A stretch of 30,071 nt of DNA, from IMG/VR virus record IMGVR_UViG_3300025093_001530, positions 1-30,071 of that record; one strand, 5' to 3'. A program made the translations under genes and the position numbers. Below the pieces are notes generated by a model. The model was given only the letters and a program-made list of their open reading frames with translations, was not told the DNA's origin and made no database searches. Below, one piece after another: positions 1 to 7,014 of this stretch (position 1 is the stretch's first letter; each line of letters starts with the position of its first letter). This DNA is from a virus.

Positions 1-216
1 TGGAGTTAACCAATCTCCGTCATTAGGCCATATAACACACCATTTAGGTTCAACATCTGATTGAAATGAAAATGAATGAGATAAATTTAATTCACTTATC
101 TCAAATCTTTTTATAAGATTTCTATCCTTATCTTCAAAACCAAAAAATACAAAATTATACTTAGATTTCGATGATAAAATTTTCTTATCTACATTTATGT
201 TAAGTGTATAATCCAT
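1..216 (-). CDS. Partial gene (3' end outside window), N-terminal domain shared with the DUF5672/GT9-like fusion
   Basis: About 72 codons are visible from an ATG at 216 running off the window edge. The ATG overlaps the stop of the upstream methyltransferase gene as TAATG, which suggests translational coupling. The visible residues (a YNFVFFGFEDKDRN segment and a later WCVIWPNDGDW segment) align by eye with residues 20-70 of the fusion protein encoded at 866-2521 (YEFLFTGFESQNGD, then LILWPFKNHW). This looks like the same small beta-rich domain placed before another enzyme domain. The gene is probably another glycosyltransferase-type protein of the same operon, but its catalytic part is outside the window, so the function is not assigned. 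Confidence 0.7.
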   Translation of the reverse strand, partial: MDYTLNINVDKKILSSKSKYNFVFFGFEDKDRNLIKRFEISELNLSHSFSFQSDVEPKWCVIWPNDGDWLTP

Positions 217-827
217 TAAGTTTTACGAATAATAACTTCTATTTGATATTCTGGAGTTGGGTGAATAGGCCATTTGGTTTTCCGGTTATCAACTTCAGAG
301 TTTTCACATATATTATATTCTAAAACTTCATAGTTATAGGTTGAAAAAGCACTTTCTATTAAATTTTTTAAATTAATAGTAAATGGCAATCTTTCTTCAG
401 AGTCATGTATAAAAAACTTATGATCACCGTTGCCTTCCGAAGGTAATTCAGATTTTCTTTCATATAAATCTGCATGTGGTACGGTAAAAATAAGTAACCC
501 TCCTTTTTTTACCAAACGAAACCAGTTTTTAAGCCCCAAATAACAATTAGCTATGTGCTCTAATACATGAGAAGCGTGCACTAAATCATATTTTTCTGAT
601 TCTAATTCCATACAATATGTTGCATCGATATTTGTGTTTTTCCAATGATGTTGATCGTAATGTTCGGCCCAATCTACTAAAGGATCTTCAGTACCACCGA
701 TTTCTAAAGCAGTGTTAATATTCTTTAAATACTTTTCAAAAAAATTATTATCTAATCTTCTAGAAGAACTGTTAAGTACTTCACCTCCTTGAGAATTATA
801 CCACTTACCTTGATCATTATATGGCAT
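216..827 (-). CDS. Class I SAM-dependent methyltransferase
   Basis: The 203-residue protein has the Methyltransf_11-type layout: a motif I-like segment ALEIGG near residues 41-46, an acidic residue at the end of the next strand, then YDLVHASHVLEHI near 80-92 and GGLLIFTVPH near 110-119. Family members methylate small molecules, sugars or lipids; the substrate cannot be read here. It sits at the end of an operon rich in glycan-related genes, so a sugar or glycan O-methyltransferase is a reasonable inference. A weak early-type promoter fits the 38-nt gap before it, and its stop codon overlaps the next start. Confidence 0.8.
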   Translation of the reverse strand: MPYNDQGKWYNSQGGEVLNSSSRRLDNNFFEKYLKNINTALEIGGTEDPLVDWAEHYDQHHWKNTNIDATYCMELESEKYDLVHASHVLEHIANCYLGLKNWFRLVKKGGLLIFTVPHADLYERKSELPSEGNGDHKFFIHDSEERLPFTINLKNLIESAFSTYNYEVLEYNICENSEVDNRKTKWPIHPTPEYQIEVIIRKT

Positions 828-832
828 ATAAT

Positions 833-860
833 AAATTATTCAGATATTAATTTTTATCAA
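833..860 (-). promoter_or_regulatory. Weak early-type promoter before the methyltransferase
   Basis: TTGATA (860-855), a 16-bp spacer and TAATTT (838-833), then 5 nt to the ATG at 827. The -10 is poor (3 of 6), but the spacing equals that of stronger promoters here and the element fills the 38-nt gap. Confidence 0.35.
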
Positions 861-865
861 TTTTA

Positions 866-2521
866 TCATACATAATGATCTATAAAATTAGATATTTCAG
901 AAAACTTATAATTTTCGCCATTTTTACTAATAAATGCATTATGTCTTGTATATTGGCAATTACCAACCCACGTATCTGTTTCTTGTATACAATTTTGCTT
1001 AATTGATTCTGCTATTGAGTATGGAAAAGATTGATTACCTATAAAAAGTTTTGCACCCGCTATAACTTGCATTAATTTTTTATAAGTGGGTGTATTTTTA
1101 TATTTTACATAACCGAAATTTTTAACAAAGTCTTCATATTCTTTGTTACTACCTACAAATATAATTTTATCACCATATTTTTTTACTATTTCACTCCAAG
1201 GAAATTTATCATTTCTATACCTAAATGTCCTGTTAATGATAATTGGGTAATCTATAATTTTTAACAAACTTTTAGGATAATAAAATTGATTTATATATGT
1301 ATAATTTAAATCATACAATCTTTCATAATGTTCCGTTAACAGTCTACTTCTTAATATATCTACTTCTTCTTGACTAAATTCACCGCTACCCCATTTGATA
1401 AAATCTATTCTAGAATCATTTAAATCATAATCAATATCTGAAGGTTTTTTAGGAGCATGACCTACATAAGTAATATAATCTTGATCAGATAAAAGTTCTT
1501 TTAACATAAGAGCTTTTTCTTCAGTCATAATATCACGTATTTCCATTTTATCGTAATCAGAGGTTAATATTAAACAACCCCCTCCTAATGCTTTAATAAC
1601 AGGTAACGAATAAATTATATCTCCTAAATCCCCACTATGATGAAATTTATTTTTATAATGATATCTACAATAATTTGGTAAATTTTGAGATGTAAAAGAA
1701 TGAAATCCAAATTGGTTGTTATATATACCGGACTCTACACTAAACTTATTTTTTATTTCATCTGGAGCAAAAACTATTTCACGTTTTTGAAATTCTTCTA
1801 TATTTTCTTCTATTAGTTCGTCCTCATTTTTTTCAATTAATTTATCGTTAAATATTTCAGAGGATACTTTTAAAAATTTTTTACTTCGTAATGAAAAACC
1901 ACCATTACCAGAAATTGTATTTTTTAACCACCACCATTCAGCACCTATAAAATCATAATCATAAAAGTTATGATCAAAACTATTAAAATTACAAATAAAA
2001 CCATCCCACTGACTAATTAAACAAAATTCAGTGTCGATATAGTTGTGTAAATTTTTAAGAACAAAATCAGAATAATCATTTAAACTGTTAATTGGTTTAA
2101 TTTTAAATCTTTTAGAATTTATAACAATTATTTTTTCAATACCCAATTTTTTATAATACAAAATTAATTGAGATACTTCTTTTTCATTATTTTCATCAAT
2201 AATAACACAAGTTACTAATTTATTGAATATAGATAATTTTCTTCTACTAGGAGGAGGTATATCTACTGTTGTATCAGTTTTAAGATCTTTAACATCGACA
2301 AAAACTTTTTCTTTCCAGTGATTTTTAAAAGGCCATAAAATTAATTTGTCTGGTTTAGAAGTAGAATTAAATTTCCATTTTAATTCATTTGATTTACCAG
2401 TAACATCATTTCTATAAATCAAATCACCATTTTGTGATTCGAATCCTGTAAAAAGAAATTCGTAATCATAATCAAAATTTTTAGGTAATTTATAGCTATA
2501 ACTATATGTTTTATTCAACAT
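866..2521 (-). CDS. Three-part glycosyltransferase fusion: N-terminal domain, DUF5672, GT9-like domain
   Basis: The 551-residue protein has three regions. Residues 1-75 match the partial protein at 1-216. Residues about 95-280 look like DUF5672, a family found with glycosyltransferases: CLISQWDGFI at 167-176, YDFIGAEWWW at 189-198 and SGNGGFSLRS at 204-213. Residues about 285-551 resemble GT9/heptosyltransferase-type GT-B proteins: HSGDLGDIIYSLP at 295-307 and FIGNQSFPYSIAES at 493-506. It probably transfers sugars to a surface glycan, with two catalytic modules in one chain. The start overlaps the DUF1796 gene by 11 nt, and no Shine-Dalgarno motif precedes it. Donor and acceptor are unknown. 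Confidence 0.75.
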   Translation of the reverse strand: MLNKTYSYSYKLPKNFDYDYEFLFTGFESQNGDLIYRNDVTGKSNELKWKFNSTSKPDKLILWPFKNHWKEKVFVDVKDLKTDTTVDIPPPSRRKLSIFNKLVTCVIIDENNEKEVSQLILYYKKLGIEKIIVINSKRFKIKPINSLNDYSDFVLKNLHNYIDTEFCLISQWDGFICNFNSFDHNFYDYDFIGAEWWWLKNTISGNGGFSLRSKKFLKVSSEIFNDKLIEKNEDELIEENIEEFQKREIVFAPDEIKNKFSVESGIYNNQFGFHSFTSQNLPNYCRYHYKNKFHHSGDLGDIIYSLPVIKALGGGCLILTSDYDKMEIRDIMTEEKALMLKELLSDQDYITYVGHAPKKPSDIDYDLNDSRIDFIKWGSGEFSQEEVDILRSRLLTEHYERLYDLNYTYINQFYYPKSLLKIIDYPIIINRTFRYRNDKFPWSEIVKKYGDKIIFVGSNKEYEDFVKNFGYVKYKNTPTYKKLMQVIAGAKLFIGNQSFPYSIAESIKQNCIQETDTWVGNCQYTRHNAFISKNGENYKFSEISNFIDHYV

Positions 2522-3347
2522 CGATGTTGCGGGTTAATTTTTTCTTCTCAAAACCGTACGGTAGTTCAAAGTCCTGTAAATCGGTTAAATTAAGAAAATT
2601 ATTAATACAACTACACATTGCATTTCCTTCTACACGAACCTTACCGGGTTTAACAATAACAGGTGTAATATTATGATCTTTAAACCCAAGTTGTTCCACA
2701 TATGTAAATTTTTTAGCCTCTTCTATTTGAGTTTGACCATCAGGTAATTCTAAATCATCATACGAAACATTACCGTTTGAATCATATGGTAATGTTTCAA
2801 ACTCGCTCATATCTTGATACACATAAATTATATCAAACTTATCGTTATTATATTGATTCTTTAATATATCAGAAACTTCAATAAGTTTTTGTATATCATG
2901 CTCAATTGGATTTAAATCTCTCTGCCTGTCATTATTACCTTCAGCTTTAGACCAATACCAAACATACTTATGTCTATATAACAACAATCTCCGTTCGTTC
3001 TCTTTGAGCAATTTAACCAATCTGTTACTTCTTCTTGAGTAAATCTTATTAGTTTCTTCGTGGTTAATTCTATTAGATTCATTACCATTTTCATCTGGGT
3101 AATAAATTACATGAGCAAAATCTACACCGGAATCTGGATAAAAATTGGAAAATTCGTTTTTAAATATATTAGGTAAAACATCAATGTCAGTAATTTGCCA
3201 ATCAAAAGGAAAAGAAGATTTTCTCATGTAATTTAAAGCTTGACCTACACAACATCGGTGACCTAAGCTAACATAATAATCAAATTCTTTATCAAAAATA
3301 GAATTTGTAGGTGCTTTAAAAAAATTAGGAACGTTCCAATCTGACAT
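2511..3347 (-). CDS. DUF1796 family protein (putative papain-like cysteine peptidase)
   Basis: The N-terminal region carries the family signature: YVSLGHRCCVGQAL at residues 25-38 followed by RKSSFPFDW at 42-50, with candidate nucleophiles Cys32 or Cys33. DUF1796 (PF08795) proteins are predicted papain-like peptidases and often occur in surface-glycan or glycosyltransferase clusters, as here, directly upstream of the fusion glycosyltransferase. The length, 278 residues, is close to family members I know. Enzymatic activity is not established for the family, so the call is by motif only. It follows gcvH by 12 nt and is probably in the queE operon. Confidence 0.7.
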   Translation of the reverse strand: MSDWNVPNFFKAPTNSIFDKEFDYYVSLGHRCCVGQALNYMRKSSFPFDWQITDIDVLPNIFKNEFSNFYPDSGVDFAHVIYYPDENGNESNRINHEETNKIYSRRSNRLVKLLKENERRLLLYRHKYVWYWSKAEGNNDRQRDLNPIEHDIQKLIEVSDILKNQYNNDKFDIIYVYQDMSEFETLPYDSNGNVSYDDLELPDGQTQIEEAKKFTYVEQLGFKDHNITPVIVKPGKVRVEGNAMCSCINNFLNLTDLQDFELPYGFEKKKLTRNIDVE

Positions 3348-3359
3348 AATATAATTTAA

Positions 3360-3719
3360 TTAAGATATAGAAGATATATAGTCTTCTTTAGATAAAAGAT
3401 CATCTAATTCGGATTCATTATCTATTTTTAATTTTAAAAACCAACCTTCATCTTCTGCATTACTATTTACCAAAGAAGGGTCATCTAAAATAGTTTCATT
3501 AACTTCTAAAACTTCCCCCGATACGGGGCTGTAAACATCACTTGCTGATTTAACAGATTCAACAATACCAAAAGATTGACCTTGTTGTAAATTATCACCC
3601 ACAGAAGGTAGTTCAATAAAACATAACTCAGTAAGTTCTTGTTGAGCATGATCACTTATACCAATTGTTGCAATACCGTTTTCTAATTTTACCCATTCAT
3701 GAGATTTCTGAAATTTCAT
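3360..3719 (-). CDS. gcvH: Glycine cleavage system H protein (lipoyl carrier)
   Basis: The 119-residue protein is a full-length H protein. It has HEWVKLENGIATIGIS at residues 7-22, the lipoyl-attachment segment GIVESVKSAS at 51-60 with Lys57 as the predicted lipoylated residue, then SPVSGEVLEVN, NSNAEDEGWFLKLK and a short acidic C-terminus. H protein shuttles the aminomethyl group between the P, T and L proteins when glycine is oxidised; no gcvP, gcvT or lpd is present here, so a phage copy would have to use host partners. It begins 1 nt after the queE stop, and AAGGTG about 8-10 nt before the ATG is one of the few Shine-Dalgarno-like sites in the window. Confidence 0.95.
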   Translation of the reverse strand: MKFQKSHEWVKLENGIATIGISDHAQQELTELCFIELPSVGDNLQQGQSFGIVESVKSASDVYSPVSGEVLEVNETILDDPSLVNSNAEDEGWFLKLKIDNESELDDLLSKEDYISSIS

Positions 3720-3720
3720 A

Positions 3721-4470
3721 TCACACCTTAAGAGCCATATCCCACAACAACAAATGTAATCTTGGACTAAAGTTAAAATGATATTCTTTTGCTAATTCAG
3801 CTACTTCAGCGGCAACTTGAATATGTTCTTCACGACTACCAGCACATGGCATTAACCAAACTCGTCCCGTTGGTATATCAAACTTATCCACATACTCAGT
3901 CATAATTTCATCCATATCACGACGACTTTGAACAACAAACTTAAACCCTGAATTATGCATAGTATGCCAATCAAGTACTTCTTCAATATAACGTTTACCA
4001 CGTGGGTCGCCATTTGATTTTAACTTAGGTGAAGTTGTAAATGTTGCTTGAAAGTCTGTAACCCATCTTTCTTCAGGATAAAGAGTTGCATTAGTTTCGA
4101 AATCAATACGTGGTACAAATCCCCACTCTTGATTTAAGTAATCAATAAACTTAAGAAGTTTAGCCTGCTGAATAAGAGGTTCACCACCAGTTAACTTAAG
4201 GATTGCACCGTTAAAAAGGTGTTCTTTATAACCTTCATCTTCCATCATATTCTTAATATGATAAAAAGACATTTTATTCTTTATACTCCACGAAATATAA
4301 CTATCACAACCATACGGTGCATCTTCAGACTTAAATCCAATACAGGTAAGATTACACATCGACATTCTCATAAATACCGATGGCATCCCTACAAACTCTC
4401 CTTCACCTTCTATAGTGTAAAATACCTTATCATCACTAAGAAAAATAGTCTCATCCTTAAGTTCGGTCAT
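3721..4470 (-). CDS. queE: 7-carboxy-7-deazaguanine synthase-like radical SAM protein
   Basis: QueE converts 6-carboxytetrahydropterin to 7-carboxy-7-deazaguanine, a step toward queuosine or deazaguanine DNA modification. Visible are FYTIEGEGEFVGMPSVFMR at residues 17-35, the cluster cysteines and LTGGEPLI at 93-100. The cysteines are unusual: C39-x3-C43-x11-C55 instead of the usual C-x3-C-x2-C, so the loop between the second and third ligand is longer. The ATG at 4470 (249 residues) is preferred to an in-frame ATG at 4500, because the latter lies inside a good promoter whose -10 box ends 6 nt before 4470. It heads the operon with gcvH. Confidence 0.85.
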   Translation of the reverse strand: MTELKDETIFLSDDKVFYTIEGEGEFVGMPSVFMRMSMCNLTCIGFKSEDAPYGCDSYISWSIKNKMSFYHIKNMMEDEGYKEHLFNGAILKLTGGEPLIQQAKLLKFIDYLNQEWGFVPRIDFETNATLYPEERWVTDFQATFTTSPKLKSNGDPRGKRYIEEVLDWHTMHNSGFKFVVQSRRDMDEIMTEYVDKFDIPTGRVWLMPCAGSREEHIQVAAEVAELAKEYHFNFSPRLHLLLWDMALKV

Positions 4471-4476
4471 ATGATT

Positions 4477-4504
4477 ATTATATGCTAGGACTAGTAACAT
4501 TCAA
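4477..4504 (-). promoter_or_regulatory. Early-type promoter of the queE-gcvH operon
   Basis: TTGAAT (4504-4499), a 16-bp spacer and perfect TATAAT (4482-4477), 6 nt before the ATG at 4470. Predicted initiation falls at or beside the start codon, so the mRNA would be nearly leaderless. Confidence 0.7.
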
Positions 4505-4505
4505 G

Positions 4506-4513
4506 CATAAATA
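4506..4513 (+). promoter_or_regulatory. Late-type box before phoH
   Basis: CATAAATA, one mismatch from TATAAATA, 7 nt before the phoH ATG. It abuts the divergent queE promoter. Confidence 0.5.
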
Positions 4514-4520
4514 TGTTTAT

Positions 4521-5261
4521 ATGGCTAGAAAAAACTCGCGGTTGACCGCAATTTTCGAACCGGAATCATTAGAAACTAATGATTATGAACAAAACAATTG
4601 GGAATTAAATTTCAATATTAAAAGTAAATTTAAATTTTCAGAAAAACATCAAAGGTTTGTAAAAACTTTAATAGATGAGAAAACTAAAATGGTATTTGCA
4701 GATGGGTTTGCAGGTACCGCTAAAACGTATTTATCGGTTTATGGAGCATTAAGTTTACTTGAATCGAAAAAGGTGGATGAAATAATCTATCTAAGAAGTG
4801 TGGTTGAATCAGCTACACAAAAGATAGGTCATTTACCTGGTGAATTAGAACAAAAATTCCAACCTTATTCCTTACCTTTAATTGATAAGTTAGATGAATT
4901 AGTAAGCAAAACTACTTCAGATAAATTAGTTAAACAAGGTTATATAAAATGTTTACCTGTTAATTTTACAAGAGGTTTAACATTTCATAATTCAATAGTA
5001 ATTATTGATGAAGCTCAAAATTTAACAAGGCAAGAACTAGTTACATTGTTAACTAGGTTCGGGGAAAATAGCAAATACGTTATTATTGGAGATACAAATC
5101 AAAGTGATATTAATGGTAAATCAGGTTTTAAACCTATTATTAAAGCATTTGATTCCGATACTAGTGAAGTAAATGGTATACATACATTTAAATTTTATAA
5201 AAATGAAATTGTAAGAAGTCAAATACTAAAACATATTGTTCATGTATTAGAGTCAGTTTGA
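4521..5261 (+). CDS. phoH: PhoH-like P-loop ATPase
   Basis: The 246-residue protein has Walker A GFAGTAKT at residues 62-69 and Walker B IVIIDEAQNL at 159-168, with the conserved LRSVVESATQKIGHLPGELEQK region between them. PhoH-like ATPases are widespread in marine phages and predicted to act on RNA or nucleotide metabolism; the role in infection is unsettled. The start is the ATG at 4521 (MARKNS); an upstream in-frame ATG at 4482 lies within the queE promoter. A late-type box CATAAATA sits 7 nt before the start. The gene overlaps the convergent small gene by 22 nt, and a strong intrinsic terminator follows its stop. Confidence 0.93.
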   Translation: MARKNSRLTAIFEPESLETNDYEQNNWELNFNIKSKFKFSEKHQRFVKTLIDEKTKMVFADGFAGTAKTYLSVYGALSLLESKKVDEIIYLRSVVESATQKIGHLPGELEQKFQPYSLPLIDKLDELVSKTTSDKLVKQGYIKCLPVNFTRGLTFHNSIVIIDEAQNLTRQELVTLLTRFGENSKYVIIGDTNQSDINGKSGFKPIIKAFDSDTSEVNGIHTFKFYKNEIVRSQILKHIVHVLESV

Positions 5262-5428
5262 TCTTTTTCAAGCTCAAGTAACTCTTTAATAGCCTCTTCA
5301 GGCGATATAGTTTTTACATCATTCTGAAGAGGCTTTTTTTCACCTGGCTCGGGTTTTGATATTTCCGACATTTTAGCAAAAATATCACTCTCTAATTTAT
5401 TAATAGATGGATCTCTTTCAATGTCCAT
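5240..5428 (-). CDS. Small acidic hypothetical protein (62 residues)
   Basis: I do not recognise this protein. It is short, charged and probably helical, with a Lys/Pro stretch in the middle and an acidic C-terminal half (EEAIKELLELEKDQTD). Its ATG overlaps the stop of the queD-like gene as TAATG, which supports real translation. Its 3' end overlaps convergent phoH by 22 nt, and its coding sequence contains the phoH terminator hairpin (5291-5334). The size and acidic tail are loosely like the late co-activator gp33, but the characteristic C-terminal clamp-binding motif is not seen, so that name is not given. Confidence 0.6.
   Translation of the reverse strand: MDIERDPSINKLESDIFAKMSEISKPEPGEKKPLQNDVKTISPEEAIKELLELEKDQTDSNT
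5291..5340 (+). terminator. Intrinsic terminator of phoH inside the antisense gene
   Basis: Perfect 11-bp stem (AGCCTCTTCAG at 5291-5301, CTGAAGAGGCT at 5324-5334) with a 22-nt loop, followed by seven T. It lies 30 nt past the phoH stop and wholly inside the convergent 62-residue gene. Confidence 0.75.
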
Positions 5429-6126
5429 TATCTCATACCATCACCATTTTTAGCGTCCCATGATGTACCAGCAAATGCATTACCAATACCACCTGAAACT
5501 TTATTACCCACTGGTGCTGGAATTGACCCATCCGGGTTAACAGGTAAACCTTCTTTAGTTGTCTGTTGTACTGGTTCTGGTTCTTTTACAGCTTCCGGTT
5601 CTGGTTTAATAATAGTGGGTGTAACATCTGGCGTTACCGGTTCGAAAACGTCTTTATTTTCTTCTTTAAAGATCATTGATTGTACTTGTTTATTAGTATA
5701 TGTAGCACTATTGCTCTCATGTTCCCATACTTCGACCTTTTCTACATTACATCTATCATTAGTCATTGCTGAGACATAAATGTCCGCAATATCAAAACAT
5801 TTCTTAGCAAACATTTCAATACCAACTCCATCATCGATACGAAGATCAATAACACCCTTTCTGTTCAGATCGTTAAAATCATCTAGAAAAGGATCATTCT
5901 TTGAGATAATAGTAGTGTGATCAAAATGTTGTTGAAGTTTATCTTTAAGACCTTTTAGACCACCAAAATCTACAACCCAGTTATTTTCATCAAGTTCATT
6001 ACAACCGAACCAAAATTTAGCAGTTAATCTGTAACCGTGAAGAAACCTACAATGAGATTTGGCTTGTGGTTGACGAAATGCGCAACTACCAAGCTCAATA
6101 ATTTTAGTACTTTCAAAATTAGCCAT
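5428..6126 (-). CDS. queD: QueD/6-pyruvoyl-tetrahydropterin synthase-like protein with Pro-rich tail
   Basis: QueD makes 6-carboxytetrahydropterin from the FolE product. Residues 1-145 align with the fold: CRFLHGYRLTAKFWF near 26-40 corresponds to the C-x3-LHGH segment, followed by WVVDFGGLK near 49-57 and a late E-x-W-E segment. Compared with E. coli QueD, the catalytic-type Cys and one His are kept, but the second His of LHGH is Tyr and the first zinc His (AAH) is not obvious (GSCAFR). Residues about 150-232 are a Pro/Glu-rich, probably disordered tail ending in Gly-rich sequence, absent from ordinary QueD. A good promoter lies just upstream. It may be a diverged phage subfamily rather than a standard QueD. 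Confidence 0.75.
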   Translation of the reverse strand: MANFESTKIIELGSCAFRQPQAKSHCRFLHGYRLTAKFWFGCNELDENNWVVDFGGLKGLKDKLQQHFDHTTIISKNDPFLDDFNDLNRKGVIDLRIDDGVGIEMFAKKCFDIADIYVSAMTNDRCNVEKVEVWEHESNSATYTNKQVQSMIFKEENKDVFEPVTPDVTPTIIKPEPEAVKEPEPVQQTTKEGLPVNPDGSIPAPVGNKVSGGIGNAFAGTSWDAKNGDGMR

Positions 6127-6131
6127 ACCTT

Positions 6132-6159
6132 ATTATAGTTATGTATCTGATACAATCAA
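6132..6159 (-). promoter_or_regulatory. Early-type promoter of the queD-like gene
   Basis: TTGATT (6159-6154), a 16-bp spacer and TATAAT (6137-6132), 5 nt before the ATG at 6126. Confidence 0.7.
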
Positions 6160-6567
6160 CTATAAAAGTGTATCTAATGTTCTCTGCATTTTATTGCTAC
6201 CGTAAGTGTTTTTATCACCCTTTAATTGTTGAAAACCTTTTTTAGCTTTTGATTCTTCTGATTCACTCTTTTTCTTTTTAAATGGTCTTGGGCATGCAGT
6301 ACCTTTTACATGAGTGTGACCACATCTTCCACAGTATGTAGCTTTTTTAGCTTCAAGTAATTTAGCAATATCACTATTAATATACTTGGAAGCAATTTCA
6401 TTCATTTTCCTTGATTTATTTTCAGAAATTTTATCAGCTTGTTTCTTCATCTGCTTTCTATACTTCGGGTCATTCTTCCATTTTTTTGAAACCTTGCCTC
6501 TTTTTTTAGCTTTATTAATATTATCCCAAAGACCTTCTTCTAAAATTTTATTTGTTTTACCCTGCAT
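6160..6567 (-). CDS. Basic protein with a putative zinc knuckle
   Basis: The 135-residue protein is very Lys-rich. Residues 79-92 ([14 protein letters not shown]) hold C79, C82, H84/H86 and C92, a plausible zinc-binding site. The basic N-terminal part ([20 protein letters not shown]) could bind nucleic acid. The first 11 residues ([11 protein letters not shown]) resemble the capsid-targeting-like leaders found on other proteins in this window. It overlaps the upstream gene by 11 nt, so the two are probably co-translated. I know similar Cys/His-rich basic proteins in T4-type marine phages without assigned function; none is claimed here. Confidence 0.65.
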   Translation of the reverse strand: MQGKTNKILEEGLWDNINKAKKRGKVSKKWKNDPKYRKQMKKQADKISENKSRKMNEIASKYINSDIAKLLEAKKATYCGRCGHTHVKGTACPRPFKKKKSESEESKAKKGFQQLKGDKNTYGSNKMQRTLDTLL

Positions 6568-7006
6568 GTTTTAAAACTTTCTTATAAAGATTCATTATAT
6601 CGTTATCAGATAAACCACCTTGTTTTAAGTATTGTTCTATATCATTAATATTATCAGTGTTTTTAATCTGTTCTAATTCTTTATTATCTAACTGATTAGA
6701 TAATTTTTTAGCAATAAAGCTTTTAAACATCTTTATTGCATTAGGTTTACTTGGAGTAATTACAGGTTCTTTTATATTAAAAATACCTGGCATAGAACCA
6801 CCGGGCATTAATATTTTCAACATAGGTGGTATACCACCCGCCATTGGACCCCCGCAAGCTTCATTGTTTAACTCGTGTAAAATAAACCCCTCGTAACTTT
6901 CACTTTCTTCAAAGCCTCTATTAAGAGTAGGATCTACTTTGAACCTAATATATCTTAACCCTTTGCTTTTTAAGCATTCGGTTAATATAGTGTCAAAGTC
7001 TTTCAT
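6557..7006 (-). CDS. Hypothetical phage protein with Gly/Met/Pro-rich centre
   Basis: I do not recognise this 149-residue protein. It has a short N-terminal leader-like stretch ([10 protein letters not shown]), a Gly/Pro/Met-rich middle ([19 protein letters not shown]) and a charged helical C-terminal half. The leader ends in Glu after hydrophobic residues, like a T4 capsid-targeting peptide, so an internal head protein is possible. It starts 8 nt downstream of the YibB-like gene stop and overlaps the next gene by 11 nt, so it belongs to the minus-strand operon that begins at the sulfotransferase. Confidence 0.6.
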   Translation of the reverse strand: MKDFDTILTECLKSKGLRYIRFKVDPTLNRGFEESESYEGFILHELNNEACGGPMAGGIPPMLKILMPGGSMPGIFNIKEPVITPSKPNAIKMFKSFIAKKLSNQLDNKELEQIKNTDNINDIEQYLKQGGLSDNDIMNLYKKVLKHAG

Positions 7007-7014
7007 ATTAATAT

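Noticed and set aside
4470-4500. Upstream ATG at 4500 as the queE start
   Set aside because: The extra ten residues fall across the promoter's spacer and -10 box, and they are not part of the QueE domain.
5240-5428. Small acidic gene as late co-activator gp33
   Set aside because: Size and acidity fit loosely, but the expected C-terminal clamp-binding motif is not present.
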